Program-made: the position numbers and the translations under genes
In this document: positions 22,817-34,252 of the stretch, one piece after another
Layout of the letters: the number at the start of each line of letters is the position of its first letter
Numbering within the stretch: the first letter of the stretch is position 1
The notes under the pieces: model-generated
What the model saw: the letters and a program-made list of their open reading frames with translations, nothing else
The model's database searches: none
What the model was told of the DNA's origin: nothing
From: Batkoa obscura
Lineage: Eukaryota > Entomophthoromycota > Entomophthoromycetes > Entomophthorales > Batkoaceae
Assembly (NCBI GenBank): GCA_030770535.1
Contig: JASVEC010000181.1
Location: 1 to 35,216 of the forward strand
DNA length: 35,216 nucleotides
Reading direction: 5' to 3'

Positions 22817-23472
22817 TTAAATAGGATCTATTTCTTTTTTCTATTCTCTATCACTAGTATAGCATTTAGCATACTTTTTATTATTTTTATTTTAGTAAAT
22901 AAATGAAGATGTAAATTTTATAATATTATCGCTTTTATTGTTTACTTCATATTCATTATACTTTACATGTTTACAAAATGTTTGTAAAATACTGCAAGGG
23001 TAACTGTAAAATTTAATATTAACTTATACTCTATCCCTTCAATTTTCTAAAATGAGTAAAGTAAAAAAAATTTATAACTCATTTACAAAAAAATTGCCCA
23101 ACTTAATAAGAGTACGCGTACGTGGGCAATTAAATTTTAAATTTTGAAACCAAATATAAAGGTCATTAATTCCTATCAATAATCAAATTCAGGGTTATTT
23201 TAATAGTTAGCATTTATTTTTCAAGCATTAAATTTATCAAGTTGTTTATTAGCATATTTGTTTTTAAAACTGGAAATAAAAATTATACAAATTAAGTGAA
23301 ATAAAATTTTTGTTTTTTTAAGTGTTTTACTACTACTCCAATCTATTGTAAAAGTAATAAATTTATATTTTATTAAGATTTAATATCTAGTAGTTATTAA
23401 GTAATATTTTTATTTATTAATTCATCTTTCAAAATAGGTCATTATAATACAATTGTAACTCCAAAAGAGATC
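22817..23472. other. Intergenic region with a hairpin and ACGCGT before the membrane-protein gene
   Basis: It contains a GC-rich island: TTGCCCA and TGGGCAA pair across a segment that includes the palindrome GTACGCGTAC (about 23094-23128; ACGCGT at 23114-23119). An ATG at 23052 opens a 31-codon frame (MSKVKKIYNSFTKKLPNLIR and on) that could be a first exon of the next gene, joined by an unusually long intron to a 3' site just before 23470. This is a guess. Confidence 0.35.
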
Positions 23473-25002
23473 GTGAGTTCTCGGCAATTCTTGAGGAGAT
23501 TAATCAAATTAGTTTCTTTTCTTATCATACTTATTTTAGCATCAGGACTTATCAATTCCAATTTAGTTACTATTACTGCCCGTCTATCATTTATTTTATT
23601 TTTCTATATAACTTATACAATCACCGTATTAACCAAAGACAATTCCAAACCAAATACAGCTTTTAAACCAGTAAATAAGCGATTTAAAACAATACCAAAC
23701 AATATAAAAATCGTACCAAATTCAACTTCATCCAAATCAACTAGTAATTTACTATCGCCTTTATTAACACCGGCTATTAAAATTTCTCTATCTTTATCTC
23801 AGCCCTCTTCCCCAATATTAAATAATCAATTATTATCGCCTATGATGATTCGTACCCATTCTCAACCAAGTCAATATTCACCATTCAATACGATTAGGAT
23901 ACCAACTACATCAATGGATAATTTAGAAAATAATAATATACCATCAACAAATCGAACAGAAACAACAAGCAAAACAAACCCTATAAAAAACAATGAAAGC
24001 ATTGATTTACTTCCAGTAAAAAATAGTAGTTCATTAGCTATTTTACCTATTTTACTCGCACTATTACCTCCATTATTAGCTTTCTTTCTGGGTATGGAAG
24101 ATTTATGGAGTGATTTGTTTTTGTTAATTTTAGTTATATTTTATTTATACAATCTGATTCAACTACCTTGGGATTTTTATTTAGCTGCACGCAAGAAAAG
24201 ATTTATAAATCCAATTGATTTAACAATGTATAATCAAAATGAAAACTTACCAGCGGATGCCAGTAGTGAAGCATTACGTTACCAAGCTCAATATCGATTA
24301 TGGTGGTATGAAAAAATAAGCTTTTTAATGGTAATAATTAGCCCTATCCTTGGAGGTTATATATTTTTAATAGCTCGTTCCCAATTAACTAATTTGGATA
24401 CTTTTGTATCGGATTTTAATTTACTACTATTCATATTAGCTGCTGAAGTAAGACCAATGGTTCATTTGGGCCAATTGTTAACCAATAGTGCTAATGAATT
24501 ACAGCAAGTGGTCAGTCATCAAACAGCTGCTTTACAAAGTATGCAATTTCGATTACAAGGGCTTGAAAATCAAATGGATCAATTACGTCAAGCTTTTGCA
24601 ACAAAACAAGATATCTCGAAAGTTAAAAATCAATTTGAGCCACCTTTAAATCAGTTATCTCAATTAGTTATGCGTCAATATCAAAAAGAAAAATTAGAAA
24701 TTAAAAGATTTGAACAAAGTATTACTGTTATTCAAAGACAAATTCAACAACTTCAAACAGAGCTTAATTTGGAAGATTTTGATCATGAAAATTCTAATGA
24801 TAATAATGGTATTGAGGTAGCTTCTTGGTTATTTCAAAAGGATGGGCCGCTGCTACCGGAGCTTCCGATTAGAATCACTGCTCTACCTTCATTTACCCTT
24901 AAATTGTTTATACTTCCTATTACTCTATCCGCTTCCCTAGTCCATTTTATTTCAAGGCATATAATTCCTAATCGTAGTCCAGCATTAATTACACAGAATT
25001 AA
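23473..25002 (+). CDS. Multi-pass membrane protein with coiled coil, unknown function
   Basis: The open frame covers 509 residues from GTG 23473, and the frame stays open further upstream without an in-frame ATG, so the true start lies in an upstream exon. Hydrophobic segments are at about residues 10-27, 34-53, 187-207, 211-230, 282-305, 316-330 and 470-490. A Ser/Pro/Asn-rich loop (about 60-185) separates the first two pairs. The motif LYNLIQLPWDFYLAARKKR after the fourth segment and the LFILAAEVRPMVHLGQLL region resemble an uncharacterised fungal family that I recall only as hypothetical. A Gln/Leu-rich coiled coil covers about 345-440. The layout suggests an integral membrane protein whose coiled coil faces the cytosol or an organelle lumen. 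No transporter signature is seen. It is not interrupted, and composition is typical of the neighbours. Confidence 0.75.
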   Translation: MSSRQFLRRLIKLVSFLIILILASGLINSNLVTITARLSFILFFYITYTITVLTKDNSKPNTAFKPVNKRFKTIPNNIKIVPNSTSSKSTSNLLSPLLTPAIKISLSLSQPSSPILNNQLLSPMMIRTHSQPSQYSPFNTIRIPTTSMDNLENNNIPSTNRTETTSKTNPIKNNESIDLLPVKNSSSLAILPILLALLPPLLAFFLGMEDLWSDLFLLILVIFYLYNLIQLPWDFYLAARKKRFINPIDLTMYNQNENLPADASSEALRYQAQYRLWWYEKISFLMVIISPILGGYIFLIARSQLTNLDTFVSDFNLLLFILAAEVRPMVHLGQLLTNSANELQQVVSHQTAALQSMQFRLQGLENQMDQLRQAFATKQDISKVKNQFEPPLNQLSQLVMRQYQKEKLEIKRFEQSITVIQRQIQQLQTELNLEDFDHENSNDNNGIEVASWLFQKDGPLLPELPIRITALPSFTLKLFILPITLSASLVHFISRHIIPNRSPALITQN

Positions 25003-25226
25003 ATTTTATTTTATTTTTATTTTTTACTATAAAGTCGAATTATTCTAATTTTTATAATGAATTTCTTAGTTTTATTATTTTAAAAGTTTCAAAACTATTC
25101 CCCATTCATTGAACTTTGGGACCAATTTTAAGTTTTATTGGTTTGATTTTTTAATAAAAAAATTTCGAAATAAAAGGAAAAGGATTGCTTTTTAAAAGAT
25201 TTAAAAATTATTAAAAAGGTTAAAAA

Positions 25227-27480
25227 ATGGCAAATAAATTGAATATAAAAAGTAGTAAGATTTCATTTAAACCCATGATTCTTAATAACAATATCTAACC
25301 TTCTCTTATAGACAGTAAACGTAAAAATAATTCCGTTGCTGATTCACCACCTAAAAAGTTATCTAAACCAGTCACTCAAACTGAAGAAGAAGAAGGTGCT
25401 TCTAGTGTAGAAGATTTTGAAAACTTTGATGAAGAAAATTATGAAGAAGAAGTAGGCGAAAACTTTGATTCAAACTTAGAAGGTAATCATGAAGAAGGTA
25501 TCAATGAAGAGTTTAAAAATCAAAATAAACAAAGTAAGTTGTTAGCAGCTATAAATTAGATAGAATGAAGAACTAATAATGATAATTTTTTAAATAATAG
25601 GTTCCAAAGAATCTCATCAAGCTACCAAAGCCTTGCGTTTAGAACGTAAAGCTAACAAACCACATGCTGAACTTTTATCCCACTGTAAAAAGATATGGGA
25701 AAAGATGAGAAATAGTAAAGTACCAAGAAAAAGCTTAGAATGTCATGTAACAGACATGATTGACTTGTTAAAAGGAAAGGTAGTCGAGGTAAGTATTTGG
25801 TTGTTCTTTTTTCGATTGAATGAAGATATTGATGGTAAATCGATTTTTAGTTATCTTTAAAACATGATGCTTCTAGAATTGTTCAAACTTGTTTAAAATA
25901 TGGTAGTCAACAACATAGAGCTATTATTGCCGAAGAGTTGAAAGGTCATTATTTGGAATTAGCTAAAGCTAAATATGGACATTTTATTGTATTGAAAATT
26001 TTAAAATATTGGTAAGTTTAATCAAGCTTAATTTAAAGTTTTTGTTTTTAATGATATTTTTTTAGTAAAGAACAAAGAGGTTCTATCATCTCCGAATTTT
26101 ATGGTAATGTTCAAAGACTTATAACTCAAAAAGTAAGTTTATCATAGATTTTGTAATGATTTTTTAATGTTCAATATTAAATTAATTAGGATGGTTCAAG
26201 TGTAATTGAAGAAGCATATGCAATTTATGCTAATCCAGAACAAAAAACAAATTTATTACAAGAATTCTTTGGCCCTGAATTTGTTGTTTTTAAAGTAAAT
26301 TCAGAATTTATACTTACTATTAATAATTTGATTTAATTTTAATATTACTGTAGAATAATGCAAGTCAATATACTACCCTTGAATCATTATTAAAATCCAA
26401 TGAAGCTAAAAGAGAATCTATATTACAATCATTATATGACTCTTTAGTTAAAATTTTAAATAAAGGAATTATCAATCATTCTATTATTCATCATGCTCTT
26501 ATTGAGTATCTTGATAATGCTAATCCAGCTCAAATTCAGGTAAATAAAAATAATTGTATAAAATATTGAAAATGTTAATGTAAAACAAATAGGAAATGAT
26601 TGGTTTACTTAAAGAACATGTAGTCGAAATACTTCACACTAAAGATGGCTCTAAAGTAGCCATGAAATGTTTACTTTATGGAAACGTTAAAGATCGTAAA
26701 GTAATAGTGAAATCATTCAAACCTTTTGTTGAAAAGATAGCTAAAGAAGAATATGGGCATTTAGTATTATTACAATTATTTGATGTAGTAGACGATACTG
26801 TATTAGTAGATAAAAACATCATAGTTGAATTAATCAAGAATGCTAACAATTTATTGGAAGACAAATTTGGTAGACGTGCAATTGCTTATCTCTTAGTTGG
26901 TAGATCATTTAGATATATATCAAAACCGTCCGTTGATTTATTGGCTTCTCATGATGAAATAAGAACTCAATTTTCCAAAAAAGAATCAAGTGCACGTGCT
27001 AATGAATTGAATGTAGCTGTATCAAAAGGATTAATTGAATATTTTGAAATTCATGTTGGCGATATATTAATTCAACCTAAACCAAGTCAAATATTAGAAG
27101 ATACTATTATTCATGGACAAGGAGATAAATCTAAATTAATACAAAAGATATGTCAATTAATTAAAGATGATTATCAGGTGGATGGAACTACTTTATTAGA
27201 GCATATCAATTCAAGTCGAGTTATTAAAAAATTAATTAAATTTGAAGATGAAGAAAGTAAAGCTCATCCATATGCTAAACCTTTTTTTGAAGCTTTGAGT
27301 AAAGAAAAATTAGTCCAATTTTGTAAGAATAGAGGGAGTTTTATTATATTATCACTTTTGGAATCCCCAGATACTGAAAAACAAGTGAAAGCGATATTAA
27401 AATCACATAAAAAAGAAATTGTTGAGATCCAAAATACAGGTAACCATGGCGCTGATTTAATTATTCAAAAATTAAATTGA
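25227..27480 (+). CDS. PUF6: Pumilio-repeat protein Puf6
   Basis: Puf6 is a nucleolar Pumilio-repeat RNA-binding protein that acts in 60S assembly and, in yeast, in ASH1 mRNA repression. Exons are 25227-25254, 25312-25533, 25601-25788, 25851-26011, 26066-26132, 26190-26294, 26354-26539 and 26593-27480, giving 1,845 bases (614 residues; yeast 656). The N terminus is basic (SKRKNNS, SPPKKLSKP) then strongly acidic (EEEEGASSVEDFENFDEE). Pumilio repeats follow: HDASRIVQTCLKYGSQQHR, AKYGHFIVLKILKYC, KDGSSVIEEAY, KDGSKVAMKCLLYG, EYGHLVLLQLFDVVDDT and DKFGRRAIAYLLVGRS. The last ~150 residues, including RGSFIILSLLESPD, correspond to the CPL domain characteristic of Puf6/KIAA0020. Splice junctions at phases 0, 1 and 2 all keep the frame. 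The ATG at 26596 is internal. It points away from the MITE-rich interval downstream. Confidence 0.95.
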
Positions 27481-27709
27481 AGCGTTGGGGAATAGAGTAA
27501 TTAAGTTTTATATAAACTTAATTCTATTTTTATAGAGTTTTTATAATTATAATAAAGATTTGAAAATATTAATTGAATTGTTTATTGCTTTATACCTTTT
27601 TTTTAAAAAACAAAAATAAATTTGATTAATGAAAATTATATTATAACAATAGTGAATAATAAATTTATAAAGTTATGTATTTTTATTATCCCTTTTTTAA
27701 ACTTTATTT

Positions 27710-27808
27710 GGGGATGTGCTTTTTTGTTTAAGAATTTTACTAACAATTTTTCCACTCAAATAGCGCTTAAAACATGGAAAAAGTAGTGAAGCTAAAAAAA
27801 ACACCCCC
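27710..27808 (-). mobile_element. MITE copy D (99 bases)
   Basis: The plus-strand ends are GGGGATGTGCTTTTTTG and ACACCCCC. Flanks ATTT (27706-27709) and ACTT (27809-27812) differ by one base, so the target duplication is imperfect. The core matches copies A, B, C and E. It lies 229 bases downstream of PUF6. Confidence 0.8.
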
Positions 27809-27812
27809 ACTT

Positions 27813-28219
27813 GGTCATTCTATAATTTAATAAAATAGAGTAAACATTAATTATTTAATTGAGACTATATAATTCTTGAAAAGTAGTTTATTCGATGTAA
27901 TTAAATTACCTGAACCAACTCTTACAATGTCTGGAGTTTCCGGCAAGTCTCTGCCTTCTGTTAAGAGTTTTACTAGTTGTACTCCCATTCTTTTCACTCC
28001 GTACTTTAGCCTGGTTTCAACTCTCTATTTTCTCTCTGGATATCCTTTGCTCCAAAATTCACTTGTCTTTATAAAATATAGCTTATTTGTCTTCTTGGAT
28101 TTCAGTAACCTTTTCCTACGTGAACAAATCGAATGGCTTCCAATATCTGTCAGTAGCAGCTAGGTAGCTAAGGTTGGTATTGTAGCTTTATTTAGTCTTA
28201 TTTGATTAACTCATCAAAT
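27813..28219. other. Compositionally distinct patch between two MITEs
   Basis: The ~270 bases at 27895-28165 are clearly less AT-rich than the surroundings. The plus frame at 27876-28163 stays open for 95 residues and is hydrophobic. Minus-strand frames read like a basic protein with few interruptions (KRMGVQLVKLLTEGRDLPET). I do not recognise either. It is bracketed by MITEs D and E in the same orientation. It is probably the remains of a foreign or element-derived sequence. Confidence 0.4.
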
Positions 28220-28314
28220 GGGGATGTATTTTTTTGTTTAAGAATTTTACCAATCTTTCCACTCAAATAGTGCTTAAAAAATGGAAAAATAATGAAACCA
28301 AAAAAAACATCCCC
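28220..28314 (-). mobile_element. MITE copy E (95 bases, TSD AAAT)
   Basis: Plus-strand ends GGGGATGTATTTTTTTG and AACATCCCC, with an exact AAAT duplication at 28216-28219 and 28315-28318. It is slightly shorter than the other copies through small internal deletions. Confidence 0.85.
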
Positions 28315-28318
28315 AAAT

Positions 28319-29815
28319 ATAGCTTTAAATATACAAAATGAAGTAGAGGCTACTTCCTATAAAGTAAGTTGTGCTTTTGAGATAGATTCAACAACTCATT
28401 AATCAGTACAATTTAAAGAGTTACTTGCTTTATATGATAAATTATAGAAATTAAAGGGTTCAGTTTTATATTATTGTACTGCCTGTTCTAGATGATTGCT
28501 TTATCCTGCTTTATTCATATTGATAAATTCATTTAAAAGCAAGGACTTTACAAATACGATGGTTTTAATATTTAATATTTAACCAAGTTTATTGATGTTT
28601 TGTACTATAGAAATTACAAAGTCATTGGTTTATCTTTTGACATAAACTTATCAACAAACAATGAAAGAAACTGATGAATCTACAAATATAAGACTGAGTA
28701 AACAAAAATTAACAATATTTTGTTACCTGAAGCTTACAATTTATTATTTGAAATTAGTAGAAGTAAAGCAGTAACCAACATAATAGAAGCAGTGAGTAAT
28801 AAAAAATAAGTATTGAACGCTTTATTTAAATAAAGTAACAAACGAACGTAATTAATTTTAAGGTCTATTTGATTAAAACAAGTAATTATTACTGAATTTA
28901 AACAGGTGAAAATTTACAAGCAAAAGATAACCTTTGGTATTTTTAATAATAGTTTCTTAGCTAGGAGATAGTGGGATAATAGATTTATAATATAAATTTA
29001 AAGAGAGCGAAACGAAATGGAAATAAAAATTCTAAAAATTTTATAGCTAATAAAGATAAGTATAAATAGATAAAAAACCCACCCTAGTTAATGATGCTAA
29101 AAGTAATGTTTAACAAGCTTATTAAACTTTTAGATGTTATCTTTTGGTAATTAGGAAATAGGAGATGCTATAGAACTTATCAATATGCTTATTAACAATA
29201 TTGAGTTTATCTTAAAGATGAGTATATTGGGTTCACTCTCAATGTTGATTCTAGTATTGAGTATAAAAACCTACTTGTTTGATTTATAGATTCGCTTTAA
29301 GTGATGAAGTGTTATTTCAAAAGAATGGAAAGCGGATTAAACCATAAAAAATTAAGCAATCTTTTATAGATTGTCTCATTGATGTCCATTGTGATATGAC
29401 TATATTTAGTACATAGACAACTATATTTGTCATTAAAAAAAATGAAATCAGAATCGATCTGATTGTTTTATCAGAAGGAAGTATAAATATATATCCTGTA
29501 GAAAACTAGAGTACAAATATCTGATTAAACAATGGTATTTATCATATTATTAATTAGATTAGAGAGGAATATGGTTTATTTTAAATCTTTTTGAACTTTT
29601 TATTTAAATAAAGAAATATCAAGAAACCTGTTTTTTATATTCAAATAAAGCTAAATGTTTATATCCTCAATCTCAGTCTTAATGGAGGTAGTATTCTATA
29701 TATTAAATATACCCAAGATTCAATTCAATTTTCGAATAAAAGGGATTTTTGAATTGTAACTTTTAATTTGAACCAAATGACTATCTAATCAGCAGTGTTA
29801 GAGATTGAAGTTTTA
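28319..29815 (+). other. Decayed coding-like region, probably a fossil element
   Basis: Several plus frames show protein-like stretches (for example DEVLFQKNGKRIKP and EIRIDLIVLSEGSINIYP near 29300-29500) that are repeatedly interrupted. I cannot assign the family, and I see no terminal repeats. Likely an old mobile element. The right end contains the promoter of the pseudouridine synthase. Confidence 0.35.
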
Positions 29816-31226
29816 ATGTTTTATTTAATTAAGAATGGATTCAAGTCAACCACATTAAATAAAAGGATAGGTAAAATAAGCATAGACTATATAACAGATT
29901 AACAAACATGAAATCTAGTTTACTATAAAACCGTGATCACTTCATCGATTGATATTACACTAAAAACAACTAAAAAATCAAATCCCCAATGGCCAATTTT
30001 TGTAATTGAAGAAAGCTGGGGAACTTCTAGAGTGGATACATACCTTCGGAATAGATTAAATTTAGAATTTTCATTAACTCAAAAGTTACTTCGATTAAAA
30101 AAAGTAGCTATCAATGGTAAAAAACAAAAGGAGGGTAGTTACAAGATTCAACCGGGAGATGAGCTGGTTATTAAAGAAAGGAATTTATTGGATTTTATAG
30201 TGAATGAGGAGAAGAAAATGGATCGAAGGAAAGATGAGGATGACGCGCCTTTGCCCTTTGATATTGTATTTCAGAACAAACATTTGATATTAATAAATAA
30301 ACCCAAGGGTTTACCAGTGCAGGGTAAATTTGAATAAATCAATTTAAAATTTAACCAATCTATTTTAGGTGGAAGTAAACTAATGGACCATATTGGAAAT
30401 TACTTTGAAAGTAAATGAGACACTTAAATATCATTATAAAGCTAATCAAAATTAAAGAGATAAAAGGTAATTCTATTGATAAGCCAAGGATAGTTCACCG
30501 ACTGGATAAAGTAAGTTTATATTTTTAATATAAAAAAGTAGCATCTTTACATCAATAGGAAGTTACAGGGGCCCTAATATTAGCAAAAACACATAAATCT
30601 TCAGTAATATTAAGTGATTTATTTCATGGAAATAAAAGCTTAGTAAAAACAGCTGATAGTAAATTAATCAAGTATTATCTAGCTATTATACATCACCAAC
30701 CGAAATCAATATCAGGGCTTATAACAGATCCTATTTATTATAATAGCGATGGGACAGTAAGTATTCAAAAAAATAATAATAGTAATTTGAAAATAGAAAA
30801 AAAAGAAAGTATCACAGAATATAAAGTATTACAAACAAATGAAAAATACAGTCTATTAGCATTAAAATTATTAACTGGTAGAAAACATCAATTAAGATTA
30901 CATTTAGCTCATAGTTTAAATACACCAATATTAGGCGACAAAAAATATAGTAATAATACAATTAATGCTCCATTGATGTTACATTGTTTAGGTATGGATC
31001 TAATGGTAAGTAAATAACTTTTATTTTATTAATAAACAATAACTTCATTTTATAGAATAAAGAATTAATTAATGATGAGGATTTTAAAAATTATCAAATT
31101 ATTTTCAATAATCAGATGTATGGTGATGTAATTGAAGAGTATATTAATAGCTTACCAAATAATGGCTTAAAATTGTTTGTCCCTCCACCATCTCATTTTA
31201 TGAAGCTTTTGAAAAATGTGAGATAA
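29816..31226 (+). CDS. RluA-family pseudouridine synthase with S4 domain, probably mitochondrial
   Basis: It isomerises uridine to pseudouridine in RNA. Exons are 29816-29870, 29919-30323, 30369-30410, 30458-30510, 30559-31005 and 31056-31226, giving 1,173 bases (390 residues). No ATG is in frame in exon 2, and the GTG at 29933 is internal. A short upstream exon from ATG 29816 joins in frame through a 48-base GT-AG intron. It gives a start rich in Lys/Arg/hydroxyl and free of acids (MFYLIKNGFKSTTLNKR), like a mitochondrial presequence. An S4 RNA-binding domain follows (SRVDTYLRNRLNLEF, KKVAINGKKQ). The catalytic motif is PRIVHRLDKEVTGALILAK, with the Asp of HRLD. Later motifs YYLAII and LLTGRKHQLRLHLAH complete the fold. 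The closest match by overall layout is the RPUSD3/RPUSD4 (RluC-like) group. Convergent with the Nop13-like gene, 123 bases away. Confidence 0.88.
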
Positions 31227-31349
31227 TAATTACTTGAGTTTGTTTTAATATATTTATAAAAAATATGAATACAAAACATAAAATAAAAAAGTATTAAAAT
31301 TAAATAAAAACTCTATATATTATTTTTATCTAGTTATTAGGAATACTAA

Positions 31350-32534
31350 TTATTCTTCAAATACAGTTCTATTTGGATTATTTTCTGAAACTTCAACTGG
31401 GATAGATTGTTTTGGTTCTTCTTGATTTTGATTTTGATTTTGGTTTTGATTGGATTTTCTAGGTCTTTTTGAACCTCTTAAAGGATGACCAACTGGTAAA
31501 TTGTTACCTCTTTCAGTAGCCTCAGCAGAAGCATACATAACTTTTAAGGATCGTCCATTTAATTTTCTTTTTTGAAATGCTCTTAAAGCTTGTGTAGCGG
31601 AGTTTTGCTCTTTAAAATCCACCCAGGCGTAACTAAAGAGGATTTGAATTAAATATAAAAACAAAAATACCAAATTGAAATTAACTTACCCCTTACAACG
31701 CCCTGTATCTTCAAATGTAGAAATTCTCACTTTTTTGATTTCACCATATTTTTCAAATACTTCTTGAATATGCTCTTTAGTAGTTTCAAAACTTAAATTA
31801 CCAACAAATATAGTTGGTAATACTTCACCTTCTTTTTCAGCTTCTACGGCTTTTAAGGCGGGTGCTTTTTTGCCATTTTTAACAAAATTCTTGGCATCTT
31901 TAATTAATACATTTCTTCCAATAAGTTCTTGTTCTGATTTTTCAATTGCTTTCTTTTGACTTTCTTCTGTTTCAAAATCAACATAAGCGAATCTAGTTAA
32001 AAAACATCAAAAGATTTACAAGTATATACAAAAAACAGCTTACCCTTTATTCCTACTGAATGTAGCTGGAAGATTAACTCTAGTAACTTTACCACAATCA
32101 GCAAAGAATCTTCTTAATTCTTGTTCAGTAGTAGTAAACCTTAAATTACCAACCCAAACAGAAAATTTACTCCTATCTCCCATCTTCTCTTTTTGCTTTT
32201 CTTTTTCTTCTTTTTTCTTATCCATTTCAGTAATATCATCCACCGTCAATTTCTTTTTATTAGTTTTTGGCTCAATTACTTTGATTCCGTCATCTTCTAC
32301 TGCAGCGTTGGCTTTTTTGACTGGCTCGAAACCAGTTACGATGTCAAGGATGTTAAAGGCATCATCATCATCATCTTTTTTACTCTTCACTTTTTCTTTT
32401 TTCTCTTTTTTCTCTTTTTTCTCTTTCTTGGATTTTTTGGATTTTCTTTCTTTGATGGATTCGACGACAGCCTCCTCTTGTTCTGATTGAACTTTTGGCT
32501 CTATTTGCTCGTTTTTAACTTTAGTTTCTTTCAT
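31350..32534 (-). CDS. NOP13: Nop13-like nucleolar protein with two RRMs
   Basis: Three exons on the minus strand (32044-32534, 31690-31992, 31350-31632) encode 358 residues (yeast Nop13 about 400). The N terminus is low-complexity and basic (alternating KEKK blocks, residues about 30-50) with a nucleolar-localisation look, then acidic DDDDD. RRM1 starts at FSVWVGNLRFTTTEQELRRF with RNP1 GFAYVDFE, and RRM2 at PTIFVGNLSFETTKEHI with RNP1 GYAWVDFK. The phrases VWVGNL, RNKGFAYVDFET, LIGRNVLIKDAKNF and ISTFEDTGRCKG are typical of Nop13. Both introns interrupt the RNP1 glycine at the same place in each RRM, a pattern that fits an ancient domain duplication. The C-terminal tail has (NQ)n repeats. 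Nucleolar RNA binding in pre-ribosomes is inferred from the family; a Nop12/RBM34 identity is less likely. Confidence 0.82.
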
Positions 32535-32801
32535 TTTGTTTTTAAAAGTTAAAATAAATTATTTGATTTAGAATTTTAGTTCAAAAATTTTAATATTAGT
32601 TTGATTGGTTTAATTCAAGTAGGCTTGGGGCTATGAGCCAAATAATTGTAAGTTAAGAAATTAAAAAACAAAAAATAGTTAATAAAAATTAAAGTTTCAA
32701 TTTAGGCATTAAATCAACTTGTGGTTAATCAAATAACAAAAATTTCAGATGTTGTTTTATAAAAGACTACCTACTCATTTTGAGTAGAAATCTTCACATG
32801 A

Positions 32802-32874
32802 AACTCCCTGCGGGACTCGAACCCGCAATCCTCAGATTAGAAGTCTGATGCCTTATCCATTGGGCCAAGGGAGC
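32802..32874 (-). tRNA. tRNA-Arg (anticodon UCU)
   Basis: The 73-base cloverleaf folds fully: acceptor GCTCCCT/AGGGAGT with a G1-U72 wobble (as in the yeast isoacceptor), D-arm GCCCAATGGATAAGGC, anticodon stem TCAGA/TCTGA with loop CTTCTAA (anticodon TCT), a 5-base variable loop, T-arm GCGGG-TTCGAGT-CCCGC, and discriminator T. There is no intron and no encoded CCA. It reads AGA codons, the expected major Arg codon in AT-rich DNA. Internal A and B boxes are intact. Confidence 0.97.
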
Positions 32875-34252
32875 TGTTGATCTAATAATTAAATATTGCT
32901 ATATAAAACAATTGTTTTTATTTAAATTTTAAAATTTGACAGAATTTTTTAACAAGAGTACTATTTGGACCCAGCTCATTCATGTTGATTTGGCCAAAAG
33001 GTTAATATGAAGATTACTATAATATCTGAAATTACATAATGTGAATATGACTTTAACAAACATATATATCAATAGATATAAATTACTTTAGTAATGTTTT
33101 AGCAATTTTTTCTGTTAAAATGTTTTATACTATACCAAAACTAAATCCTTTTTAACACTTCAAAGTAGCTAAATTTGTTGTAGCCCAATAAATAATACAG
33201 TAAGTAGTATCAAATAAAGGTATTAAAATTTCAAAATTTGATTTACCTTTATATGAGTACATTATGATATGTCAAAAATTTGCTGTTTTAAAAGTATTAT
33301 ACGCTTTTTTGTAAAAGCCCACAGATCTCACTGAAGTTATTAGGCTGCCTACATCTCCAATGTCGTAATATCAAGTGTTGAATAGAGCTTGGCATCTTTA
33401 AGAAGCTTTGTTTTATGTTGTTTGATAAATCATCCATTGAGAATTGTAATGAATTTAATCCTATTTCTAGGACTTTTTTTAAAGCTAAAAAACTAACATC
33501 ATCTATAAATGCTCTATAATCCATCAAAAATATATTTGTTTTTTGGTTTTAATATTTAGAAAAAGTAAATAGCTTTATTGTTACTCAATAGATAGTATAT
33601 CAGACAATATAGAGTAAAGCTTATTAAAGAGATTAAGCTTCACACTACGTTTACTATTATAATTTCAAATTATGTTGAAAACCTGACTGCTTTAAAATGA
33701 GCTTATATGTACTATTTTTGAGTCGTTTTGAGTTATAATGAATTACTTAGTTTGAAATCTTAAAAAAAGACAAGCTATATTAAATAGTATAGTATTAATT
33801 ATTTTGATAACAAAAGTTTATAAAAAACAATACTAGATAATTTTTATGTAATAATTTATATATTTATTATTAAAATAACGTCCTCAAAAACTGCTCCAAA
33901 TGGGCTAGTTTTCAAAAATAAACTCCTCCATTTTCAAGTTGCAATAACATCTACCACTGTATTTTATATAACAAATAATTTATAATTACTATTTTAACAG
34001 ATATTATAGATAATGTTTTAAAAAAAATTACTTACTAAATTTTTAATGGTAATTATAAACAAACTGGCCCCTTTGGCTTAAAGCGTTTGAATGGTACTTA
34101 TTAAATAGTACCATTAATTTTAATAAAAATCCAAGTAGAATTCATCTATTATTTTTAGGAGCATAATAAGCCAATGAGAGTTGGATTACCTTTTACTTAT
34201 TAAAAATACATAAAAGTCAACAATACTTTTTTGTTTCTATCCCAACATTAAG
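32875..34252. other. AT-rich intergenic stretch
   Basis: No supported gene. A minus frame at 33297-33527 (76 residues, with FLKMPSSIQHLILRHWRCR) may be a remnant of an old coding sequence. A hairpin with 9-base perfect arms (AATGGTACT/AGTACCATT, 34090-34115) stands near the right end. Weak inverted similarity between 33893-33935 and 34045-34085 is below what I would call an element. Confidence 0.4.

Noticed and set aside
30324-30510. Apparent frameshift in the pseudouridine synthase gene
   Set aside because: Three GT-AG introns (30324-30368, 30411-30457, 30511-30558) restore one frame through HRLDK, so the gene is intact.
32193-32490. Two Phe/Ser-rich plus-strand frames
   Set aside because: They are complements of the lysine/glutamate-rich first exon of the Nop13-like gene.
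33893-34085. Possible ~190-base MITE with CCAAAYGGGCYAGTTT ends
   Set aside because: The inverted similarity is short and gapped, and no flanking duplication is seen.
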